The translations under genes and the position numbers were made by a program. Below the pieces are notes generated by a model. That model was not told where the DNA came from. It saw only the letters and a program-made list of their open reading frames with translations, and ran no database searches. A stretch of DNA of 5,055 nucleotides from Flavobacteriales bacterium (lineage in GTDB: Bacteria > Bacteroidota > Bacteroidia > Flavobacteriales_E > Vicingaceae), in NCBI GenBank assembly GCA_029262915.1, contig JAJCYN010000312.1:1-5055 (forward strand). The letters are read 5' to 3'. The stretch's first letter is position 1, and each line of letters begins with the position of its first letter. This document shows, in pieces, positions 1-5,052 of this stretch.

Positions 1-1
1 T

Positions 2-445
2 AATGGAGAAATGATTGAAACTACGGAAGGGAAACAACCTTTAGTGTTTCTATCTGGTATGGGGCAAATGATTCCTGATTTTGAAAGAAATATAGCACCC
101 CTCAACACAGGAGATACTTTTTCTTTTGGTATTACATCAGAAAAAGCATACGGAAAAAGAACAGAGGAAGCTATAGTTGAATTACCTCAAGATATGTTTA
201 TGAAAGAAGGTAAGTTAGTTGAGGAAGTTGTTATTGGTAATGTATTGCCATTACAAGACCAAAACGGACAAGTTCATCCTGCAAAAATTGTTTCTGTAAA
301 CGAAAATACTATTACTGCTGATGTAAACCACCCTTTAGCCGATCAAGATTTACATTTTACAGGTAATGTTGTAGAAATAAGAGAAGCGACTAAAGAAGAA
401 GTTGAACACGGTCACGTTCACGGACCAGGAGGTCAAGAACACTAG
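2..445 (+). CDS. slyD: SlyD-like FKBP-type peptidyl-prolyl cis-trans isomerase, 5'-partial
   Basis: Cytoplasmic prolyl isomerase and folding chaperone of the SlyD branch of the FKBP family. The reading frame is open back to the window edge: Asn-Gly-Glu precedes the first visible ATG at 11, and this matches the 'DGxxxD/E' part of the FKBP core. The true start is therefore upstream, and roughly 20 N-terminal residues are missing by comparison with E. coli SlyD. Visible blocks are the FKBP 'GxGQMIPDFE' segment, the 'AYGKR' turn that opens the insert-in-flap chaperone domain, the 'LPQDMF' stretch, the 'VNHPLADQDLHF' return to the FKBP fold, and the 'VREAT.EE..HGH.HG'-like end (here IREATKEEVEHGHVHG). 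The histidine-rich tail is very short compared with the long metal-binding tail of E. coli SlyD, so nickel storage is less likely. A strong terminator follows 18 nt after the stop. The family call is secure; the substrate cannot be told. Confidence 0.94.
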   Translation, partial: NGEMIETTEGKQPLVFLSGMGQMIPDFERNIAPLNTGDTFSFGITSEKAYGKRTEEAIVELPQDMFMKEGKLVEEVVIGNVLPLQDQNGQVHPAKIVSVNENTITADVNHPLADQDLHFTGNVVEIREATKEEVEHGHVHGPGGQEH

Positions 446-463
446 TAAAATGTTAACTTTAAT

Positions 464-497
464 AAAAAATCCTCGCAAGACTTTGCGAGGATTTTTT
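464..497 (+). terminator. Strong intrinsic terminator after slyD, probably bidirectional
   Basis: A perfect 15-bp stem is formed by 464-478 and 483-497 with a 4-nt loop (GACT). The core is TCCTCGCAA / TTGCGAGGA. The left arm begins with six A and the right arm ends with six T, so a transcript from either strand would end in a GC-rich stem followed by a U-run. On + it closes the slyD unit. On - it could stop readthrough from the operon whose last gene ends at 684, which would make a tail about 190 nt long running antisense to the small ORF at 541-672. Confidence 0.9.
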
Positions 498-540
498 ATT
501 TATGATCAATTCTCACACAAATCACTACTTTTACTCGTAG

Positions 541-672
541 ATGATTATTATTTTCTATATCCTTATAATGTTTGCTGTATTGGCTTTTATCAATGCTATA
601 TTTTCTATTGTTTCTGAATCAAAAAGAAGAAAAGAGGCAAAAAGAAAATGGGAAGAATATAAAAATGAATAG
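541..672 (+). CDS. Possible small single-pass membrane protein (43 aa)
   Basis: A 43-codon frame starts at ATG 541, immediately after an in-frame TAG at 538-540, and ends with TAG 670-672. The product has a sharp two-part design. Residues 1-24 are almost entirely hydrophobic (MIIIFYILIMFAVLAFINAI...), enough for one membrane helix. Residues 25-43 are strongly charged and lysine/arginine/glutamate-rich (SESKRRKEAKRKWEEYKNE), which fits an N-out or N-buried anchor with a cytoplasmic basic tail. It sits alone between the slyD terminator and the convergent operon end, 11 bp from the stop of the gene on -. No Shine-Dalgarno and no good promoter of the TTG/TAnnTTTG type were found directly upstream. 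I do not recognise a family. The amphipathic composition is more protein-like than a chance frame in AT-rich DNA, but a chance ORF cannot be excluded. Confidence 0.42.
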   Translation: MIIIFYILIMFAVLAFINAIFSIVSESKRRKEAKRKWEEYKNE

Positions 673-683
673 GCTACTAGTAC

Positions 684-1175
684 CTAGTTTTTCTTCTTAA
701 ACAACTGAAATAAAACAAATACCGATGAAATCGTAAAAGTTAGGGTAAGCATTATCCCAGAAACAATTACAATATATTTAAGCCACAATATACCACTCCA
801 CATTAACCATATTCCTCCAAAAGTGAGTATGATAGAAATAAAAGGTTCTACAATTAGAAACTTTTTCAACTTAGTGGGTAAAGATGTCATTAAAAGAATT
901 ACTCCAAGTAACAAAAATATAACTGACATACTAATTACATGATTATGGACCATGCTAATGATTTCCTTTTCAGATTTTTTAAATTTCATTATTTCAGCAT
1001 TTTCATCAGTTTCATTACCTAAATAATGCTCCTCTATTCCTATAGTTGTTGAGTTCGTATTTTCGTTTACAAATCGTAATCCAGTAAAGTAACCAAAACT
1101 GAGTGTTACAATAAAAAAGCCTATTAATAACTTAGCAGGCTTAGGAAGTATGTGTATTTTTCCGTGTAATTCCAT
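684..1175 (-). CDS. Four-helix inner-membrane protein, third gene of porin/FMN operon
   Basis: Integral membrane protein of 163 residues. Predicted helices lie at about 14-33, 79-98, 106-127 and 133-158. Between helices 1 and 2 is an acidic soluble loop (about 34-76). A His-x-His pair (VHNH, H77 and H79) sits exactly at the start of helix 2, the kind of place where a haem or metal ligand could lie, but no established cofactor motif is present. I chose the ATG at 1175 because it follows the upstream stop codon by 1 nt and has AAGGA 10 nt before it. An ATG at 1205 in the same frame would add ten lysine-rich residues and overlap the FMN gene by 29 bp. I recall homologues in Bacteroidetes genomes, some labelled 'elongation factor-1 alpha'. 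Nothing here resembles a GTPase, so such a name would be wrong. Its tight coupling to the FMN-binding gene suggests a membrane partner of that protein. Confidence 0.85.
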   Translation of the reverse strand: MELHGKIHILPKPAKLLIGFFIVTLSFGYFTGLRFVNENTNSTTIGIEEHYLGNETDENAEIMKFKKSEKEIISMVHNHVISMSVIFLLLGVILLMTSLPTKLKKFLIVEPFISIILTFGGIWLMWSGILWLKYIVIVSGIMLTLTFTISSVFVLFQLFKKKN

Positions 1176-1176
1176 G

Positions 1177-1701
1177 TTATAGAAATCCTTTTTCTTTAAG
1201 TTCAACCATTTGAAGTGTTACTTTTTTAATCCCCTCGGTTAATGATCGAGCTGAAATAGTTGCCCCAGAAATATTTTGAATATCGTCCCCAAATTTCATG
1301 GCTTCGCCATTGGTTTTTCCTACAAATTGTTTCAACCATCTTCTGCTACCTACTTCAGCCCCATATTCTTCTCTATAAACCAATACTTGAGCCTTAAGTA
1401 TTGTTAAATCTTGATTAAAAATCACCATAAAATCAATTTTATCTGATCGACTCGCTGCTTGAGATAGGTATAAATAACCAACTATTTTTTCGTTGTTTTT
1501 AAGAGCTTGTACATTCTTTCCTAATTTAAACTTAATCAGATTTTGTTGCTCAGGAGTTAAATTGATCGTTTGTTTTATAATTACTTTATCTTCCCACAAA
1601 GTGGCAATAGTCTTAGTTATTTTTTTTTGAGCAGATTTTGGTAACTGAAAACTTACCAAAAAATAACTCAACACAATTAATATGAATCCTACTTTTTTCA
1701 T
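1177..1701 (-). CDS. Secreted FMN-binding-domain protein (SGAT motif)
   Basis: Exported flavoprotein of the FMN-binding domain family shared with NqrC and RnfG, 174 residues. Residues 1-24 form a signal peptide (MKK, hydrophobic core, then QLPKSAQ). The family signature is clear: 'VLVYREEYGAEVGSRRWLKQFVGK' at about 107-129, then SGAT at 145-148 followed by I-S-A-R-S. In the family, ApbE attaches FMN through a phosphoester to the Thr of this motif, here T148. The usual preceding Asp (D-x-x-S-G-A-T) is Gln142 here, with D139 and D140 just before it. The protein has no membrane helices beyond the signal, so it is probably periplasmic. It is the second gene of an operon, 79 bp after a porin and 1 nt before a four-helix membrane protein. 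No apbE is in the window. A redox role is inferred from the family; the electron donor and acceptor are unknown. Confidence 0.9.
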   Translation of the reverse strand: MKKVGFILIVLSYFLVSFQLPKSAQKKITKTIATLWEDKVIIKQTINLTPEQQNLIKFKLGKNVQALKNNEKIVGYLYLSQAASRSDKIDFMVIFNQDLTILKAQVLVYREEYGAEVGSRRWLKQFVGKTNGEAMKFGDDIQNISGATISARSLTEGIKKVTLQMVELKEKGFL

Positions 1702-1717
1702 TTTTCACAAAAGTACC

Positions 1718-1749
1718 AAACCTCTTGAGTAAAAATACTCAAGAGGTTT
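1718..1749 (-). promoter_or_regulatory. Strong intercistronic hairpin between porin and FMN-binding genes
   Basis: A perfect 14-bp stem is formed by 1718-1731 and 1736-1749 with a 4-nt loop. The arms read AAACCTCTTGAGTA and its complement. In the - strand transcript it lies 31 nt after the porin stop and only 16 nt before the FMN-gene ATG. After the stem the - strand reads only a short T stretch and then GG, so it is a poor intrinsic terminator. It is better read as a partial terminator or a 3'-end stabilising structure for the porin message, giving more porin than flavoprotein. Its closeness to the next start could also hinder translation initiation. Confidence 0.75.
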
Positions 1750-1780
1750 AATTAATTAACTTTAACTAAAACAATCCTAA

Positions 1781-2989
1781 TTAGTACCAAAATGCTATAC
1801 CAAAATTTACTTGATTAAATGAATTATTGCCTGTAGCATCATTGTCTCTTATTTGAAAATCACCTTTTAGAGCTGCCCCATTTGCAATATGATAAGTTAA
1901 CCCAAAAGTAATATCAGTTCTTGCATAAGATTTATTTACTGGTGTATCTCCTTTTACTGCATCATGTGTATCATAAAATTCATATCGTCCAAATAATACT
2001 AATTTTTCTTTAGCATCTTTCTTGAAAATATTTATCAAATCATAACCAAGTTCTCCGTAATAACCAATCATAGAAGACCCTAAATCTTTACCCGTAAACA
2101 TATTGTATTCATCTGTATTTGATAAACTTGCTTTAATAAACTGTCCTCTTGCTTCAAATGCTTTATATTTATATCGTGCATCAAAACCAAACATTGCTAA
2201 TCCTATTACAGATGAGTCTGCTCTAGCCTCTAATCTTGTAGTGTCATTATCAGATAAGCCATCGTAAAGAGTTGATTGAGAATTTCCAAAATATGCAGAA
2301 GCTCCTAACTTTAAACCTTTTATACCGTAAAAATCAATTTTGGTTGATAGGTTTGGTGAACTCATTGTAGATTCTGCTCCTTTTTGTCGTCCTTTTCTTA
2401 ATCCATCAGAGCCTCTAAATTTTCCGCCCCCATCGTATCCTAAAAATCCATTGACTGCATACACTTGATATTTTAAAGATAAGTTATCAAAGTTTCCAGA
2501 AAATCCAGCACCTAATTCTCTCCAAGTACTTGGTACAATTTTACTATCTACTGCTGGGCGTTCGACACCATTAAAGGTAGTTGATTCGTGATATTCGTTT
2601 ACAATTCCCATTGGAACCAACATTAATCCTGCTCGTAAATTTAATCCTTGAGTAATTTTGTAGTTAACAAATGCTTGCTCTATAAACACTTCTTTAACAT
2701 GTTCAAACTCCACTTCGGTAACAAAATGTACTTTGCTACTAAATTTATACCCTAAAAATAAAATTAAACGATGAACATCTAAATTTCCATTAGATCTTTG
2801 TCCATCAATTAATGCTTGATTGTAGTCTACAGATCCATACCCACCAATAGTTACTTTTTTATTACTGTTAATAATATTTTGAGCCGAATTTAATGCTTGA
2901 TTACTCGTGCTATCAGATGTCATTACTTGTGCTGACAATAAATTTATCATTAACATACTTAATCCTACACTTAATAATTTTGTTTTCAT
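1781..2989 (-). CDS. Outer-membrane porin, O/P-like beta-barrel
   Basis: Outer-membrane channel protein of 402 residues, of the Bacteroidetes porin group resembling phosphate-selective porins O and P. A signal peptide covers residues 1-20 (MKTKLLSVGL...LLSAQ). Residues 22-45 are a Ser/Asn/Gln-rich linker. The barrel then starts with 'VTIGGYGSVDYNQ' and runs as alternating polar/aromatic strands. The segment 'LNLRAGLMLVPMGIVNEYHE' (about 116-135) and the following 'RPAVDSKIVPSTWRELGAGFSG' are typical of this family. The chain ends in an aromatic C-terminal strand (VNFGIAFWY), as outer-membrane barrels do. Basic residues cluster at 192-203 (RGSDGLRKGRQK), probably in an extracellular loop, and may favour anionic substrates, but specificity cannot be read from sequence. 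It is the first gene of the - strand operon, with its promoter at 3041-3071. Confidence 0.9.
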   Translation of the reverse strand: MKTKLLSVGLSMLMINLLSAQVMTSDSTSNQALNSAQNIINSNKKVTIGGYGSVDYNQALIDGQRSNGNLDVHRLILFLGYKFSSKVHFVTEVEFEHVKEVFIEQAFVNYKITQGLNLRAGLMLVPMGIVNEYHESTTFNGVERPAVDSKIVPSTWRELGAGFSGNFDNLSLKYQVYAVNGFLGYDGGGKFRGSDGLRKGRQKGAESTMSSPNLSTKIDFYGIKGLKLGASAYFGNSQSTLYDGLSDNDTTRLEARADSSVIGLAMFGFDARYKYKAFEARGQFIKASLSNTDEYNMFTGKDLGSSMIGYYGELGYDLINIFKKDAKEKLVLFGRYEFYDTHDAVKGDTPVNKSYARTDITFGLTYHIANGAALKGDFQIRDNDATGNNSFNQVNFGIAFWY

Positions 2990-3013
2990 TCTTTTAAATT
3001 TTTATCTTATTTT

Positions 3014-3034
3014 TATTTAGACTAATTATAAATA
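3014..3034. promoter_or_regulatory. Imperfect palindrome at porin operon transcription start, candidate operator
   Basis: Arms TATTTAGA (3014-3021) and TATAAATA (3027-3034) with a 5-nt spacer pair at all but one position. The element begins 6 nt downstream of the -7 box of the porin promoter in the direction of transcription, so it covers the expected start site and early leader. The same 21-bp element, with 18 positions identical, occupies the equivalent place at the LuxR-type regulator gene (4931-4951). Binding by a repressor or a common regulator is inferred. Confidence 0.5.
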
Positions 3035-3040
3035 ACGACA

Positions 3041-3071
3041 CAAATGTAGATGTGGAAAAAGAAATGTACAA
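3041..3071 (-). promoter_or_regulatory. Bacteroidetes-type promoter of the porin operon
   Basis: Reading the - strand, TTG (3071-3069), 20 nt, then TACATTTG (3048-3041) match the TTG-N19/20-TAnnTTTG consensus for the Bacteroidetes primary sigma factor. Transcription would begin near 3034, leaving a leader of about 45 nt before the porin ATG at 2989. It is the only full match found in the 173-bp divergent intergenic region. Confidence 0.75.
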
Positions 3072-3089
3072 TACCTTAAACGTGGTATT
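3070..3089. promoter_or_regulatory. Inverted repeat next to the -33 box, candidate activator site
   Basis: AATACC (3070-3075) and GGTATT (3084-3089) form a perfect 6-bp inverted repeat with an 8-nt spacer. It touches the -33 element of the porin promoter and is centred about 45 bp upstream of the predicted start, where class II activators usually bind. It also lies about 75 bp upstream of the divergent gene at 3163. No regulator family is recognised from the half-sites. Confidence 0.35.
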
Positions 3090-3162
3090 TTGCAGAAATA
3101 ACTAAAAGGCAACCTTATTGTTTAACTTTTCGTTTTAGATTTAACAATTAGCAAAATTTATT

Positions 3163-4299
3163 ATGAAACGACTCTTACTTTTTTGTGCAATAAGTCTATT
3201 AACGTTAACTTCTTTCGGTCAAGAAAATACCTATTACATTGGTCATAGTGGCTTTGGCTGGGATTTAATTGTTGGAGAAATGGTGAATGATTTAGCAATA
3301 GATGCTGGGATTACTACTTATGGTTATAATTTTCAATTTATTGGTGGAACTTGTGTTGCCAATCAATGGATAAACCATGCTTCACCCCAAGGCGGTACAG
3401 ATTCATGGATGGAATTACCCTCTGGGAATTATGACATTATGGTGCTCGCAGAGCAAATACCTATACAAGAAGTAATAGATGGTAGTTCCTTTTGTAATCC
3501 AACTATTATAAGCTCTGTTAGCGCTGTAGATAATTTTTATGACATGGCAATTGCAGCTAATCCAAATACAAGAGTTTATTTAATGGAATTCCATAACGAA
3601 GTTGATCAAACTGCAGCAACCCCCCATGCTGATTGGGTAAATATGAATATAACAATGCGACCACTGTGGGAACGAGTAGCTGACTCTACTACCCTGATAA
3701 ATAGTGGACCTCCAGTATGTATTGTTCCAGTAGCAGCAGCTTACCAAGCATTAGCAGATAGTATTATTGCCGGTGTTTATCCAGGCACAACTAACTGGAT
3801 AGATATGTTTGATCCAACTGATACCATTGTTGCAACAATTCATCCAACAGAAACAACCTATTATTTATCTGCTTGTGTCCATTTTTCAACCATTTTTGGA
3901 CAAAGTCCTGTCGGGTTAACAAATCAAACATTTGCTGCTGCGGGTTGGCAATATGATGAACCAACTCCAGCACAAGCACTGATGATGCAACAAATTGCTT
4001 GGGAAATTGTTAGTAACGATCCTAGATCTTGTGCTCCGATAGCCACTAGCATTAACCACAATATGAATAACAATGGTTCAATCTCAATAATTAATAAAGA
4101 AAACGAAATAGAAATAAATTTAAAAGAAAATAGCTTTTCTAACATAGAACTTTACAATACATCTGGGCAAATTGTACTAAATACAAATATCCACCAACAA
4201 AAATTTAGTCTAGATACAAGGCAGTTAACCGCAGGAATTTACGTTGTACGTCTAATTGGAGAACAATCCTTTATGAAGAAAATTGTTATAAATAATTAG
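3163..4299 (+). CDS. Secreted SGNH-hydrolase-like protein with type IX sorting domain
   Basis: Exported protein of 378 residues in three parts. Residues 1-19 are a signal peptide (cleavage near SFGQ-EN). About 23-290 resembles SGNH/GDSL-type hydrolases of the DUF4886-like kind: a block I-like 'YIGHSGFGWDL' with S29 as nucleophile candidate, 'YDIMVLAEQIP' at 90-100, 'NPNTRVYLMEF' at 133-143, and 'IHPTETTYYLSACVHFSTIFGQSPVGL' at 226-252, the usual place of the catalytic D-x-x-H. H227 is present but the position three before it is Ala224, so the Asp is missing or shifted (D220). Five cysteines remain in the mature chain (C64, C111, C186, C238, C290). About 305-378 is a type A C-terminal sorting domain (IELYNTSGQIV, LTAGIYVVRL, KKIVINN), which directs export through the type IX system to the surface or medium. 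Substrate is unknown; an esterase role on polysaccharide is a guess. It appears to be a single-gene unit, and no clear promoter was found. Confidence 0.88.
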   Translation: MKRLLLFCAISLLTLTSFGQENTYYIGHSGFGWDLIVGEMVNDLAIDAGITTYGYNFQFIGGTCVANQWINHASPQGGTDSWMELPSGNYDIMVLAEQIPIQEVIDGSSFCNPTIISSVSAVDNFYDMAIAANPNTRVYLMEFHNEVDQTAATPHADWVNMNITMRPLWERVADSTTLINSGPPVCIVPVAAAYQALADSIIAGVYPGTTNWIDMFDPTDTIVATIHPTETTYYLSACVHFSTIFGQSPVGLTNQTFAAAGWQYDEPTPAQALMMQQIAWEIVSNDPRSCAPIATSINHNMNNNGSISIINKENEIEINLKENSFSNIELYNTSGQIVLNTNIHQQKFSLDTRQLTAGIYVVRLIGEQSFMKKIVINN

Positions 4300-4928
4300 G
4301 TTTTTATTATATTCTCTTTCACCGCATAAATAACAATACCAGCAGTGTTTTTAATACCTAGTTTGTGCATTATGTTTTTTCTATGGGTATTCACAGTATG
4401 AGCACTTAAAAAGAGTTGATCAGCAATTTCCTTATTGGTCAATCCATCAGAAATCAATTTTATGATTTCAATCTCCCTTTCTGATAGAGATACTCCAGAA
4501 CAACCATCCACTTCTCTTTCATTGGCTTCAGAGAGAATGTCTATTACCATTCCACAATAAAACTGCTTGCCATTAAAAGTGTCTGCTATGGCATCCATTA
4601 TTTCCGGTTTTTCACAATCAGAAAGCAAATAACTATCAATTCCATTTTTTAAGGCATTGTAAACTGTTGATTTAGGCAGTTTATCGGTAATCGCCAATAT
4701 TTTACAATCTCTGTATGTTTTCTTAATTTCTTTAATAGAATTAAGCCCAAAAGGATCACTAGAGTAATCCATAACAACAATGTCAGGAAAATGTTTTCTA
4801 GATTGTTCTAATAGTTGATCCATAGAATTAACAATACCCAAAACTCTATTTCCCATTTTAGATTGTAAAATGGTTTTTAAGCCTTCTCCTGCTATCTGAT
4901 TGTTATTTGCTATTAAAATATCTATCAT
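4296..4928 (-). CDS. NarL/LuxR-type response regulator with atypical receiver
   Basis: DNA-binding transcription factor, 210 residues from the ATG at 4928. The frame continues up to a TTG at 4958, but that codon lies inside the promoter -7 box and the receiver's first strand begins right at the ATG (MIDILIANNN), so 4928 is preferred. The receiver domain covers about 1-118. D54 (VVMDYSS) matches the phosphoacceptor and T81 (AITD) the switch Thr. The acidic pair that binds Mg is Asn8-Asn9, and the usual Lys of 'YLLK' is Ser103. A LuxR-type helix-turn-helix covers about 146-208 (LSEREIEIIKLISDGLTNKEIADQLFLSAHTVNTHRKNIMHKLGI), fully typical. No histidine kinase is in the window. The protein may act without classical phosphorylation. 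It overlaps the end of the convergent gene by 4 bp. A palindrome lies 2 nt before its start, so autoregulation is possible. Confidence 0.92.
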   Translation of the reverse strand: MIDILIANNNQIAGEGLKTILQSKMGNRVLGIVNSMDQLLEQSRKHFPDIVVMDYSSDPFGLNSIKEIKKTYRDCKILAITDKLPKSTVYNALKNGIDSYLLSDCEKPEIMDAIADTFNGKQFYCGMVIDILSEANEREVDGCSGVSLSEREIEIIKLISDGLTNKEIADQLFLSAHTVNTHRKNIMHKLGIKNTAGIVIYAVKENIIKT

Positions 4929-4930
4929 TC

Positions 4931-4951
4931 TATTTAGATTGATTCTAAATA
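4931..4951. promoter_or_regulatory. Palindrome in regulator gene leader, candidate operator
   Basis: Perfect 8-bp inverted repeat TATTTAGA-N5-TCTAAATA located between the -7 box and the ATG of the LuxR-type regulator, ending 2 nt before the start codon. It covers the predicted transcription start. A near copy (18 of 21 positions identical) sits at the same place in the porin operon promoter (3014-3034). A regulator bound here would block initiation, and in RNA the arms could also form a weak AU-rich hairpin at the start codon. Confidence 0.55.
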
Positions 4952-4955
4952 ATGA

Positions 4956-4986
4956 CAAATGTAATTACAATCCAACTATCTGGCAA
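4956..4986 (-). promoter_or_regulatory. Bacteroidetes-type promoter of the LuxR-type regulator
   Basis: On the - strand, TTG (4986-4984), 20 nt, then TACATTTG (4963-4956). Both boxes and the spacing are identical to the porin operon promoter and match the TTG-N19/20-TAnnTTTG consensus. The start would fall near 4949, giving a leader of only about 20 nt to the ATG at 4928. It also rules against translation from the upstream TTG codon at 4958, which lies within the -7 element. Confidence 0.75.
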
Positions 4987-5022
4987 GAATAATCCATAAT
5001 AATATATCAAACAATTAACATT

Positions 5023-5052
5023 TTGATTAACAAGCTATAATCTGTAAATTTA
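5023..5052 (+). promoter_or_regulatory. Possible promoter for a divergent gene beyond the window
   Basis: TTG (5023-5025), 19 nt, then TAAATTTA (5045-5052) match the Bacteroidetes promoter form except for the last base of the -7 box (A instead of G). It points rightward out of the window, as expected if a gene divergent from the regulator starts just beyond. The AT-rich setting makes chance matches fairly likely. Confidence 0.35.

Noticed and set aside
425..442. Histidine-rich SlyD tail as a nickel-storage domain
   Set aside because: Only a few histidines remain in a short tail, and there are no cysteines, unlike the long metal-binding tail of E. coli SlyD.
402..617. A 71-codon + frame crossing the end of slyD and the terminator
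   Set aside because: Its first part overlaps slyD in another frame and it reads through both arms of the terminator hairpin; no protein-like features. The 541-672 frame is the better candidate here.
671..692. Possible weak terminator AGG(C)TA-CTAG-TACCT followed by a T-rich run
   Set aside because: The stem has only five pairs with a bulge and the T-run is interrupted; the strong hairpin at 464-497 is the only convincing terminator nearby.
1176..1205. Longer start (ATG at 1205) for the four-helix protein
   Set aside because: It would overlap the FMN gene by 29 bp and add only a lysine-rich stretch; the ATG at 1175 has 1-nt coupling and an AAGGA at a fitting distance. Not fully excluded.
3118..3143. 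Possible promoter for the + strand gene at 3163: TTG (3118-3120) and TAGATTTA (3136-3143)
   Set aside because: The spacer is only 15 nt and the last base of the -7 box is wrong; a second near match, TATTTTG at 3086-3092, is one base short and has no TTG upstream.
3791..4145. Two - strand frames (3791-3979 and 3924-4145) inside the SGNH-like gene
   Set aside because: They are antisense to a well-supported coding region with continuous family features and have no promoter or start signal of their own.
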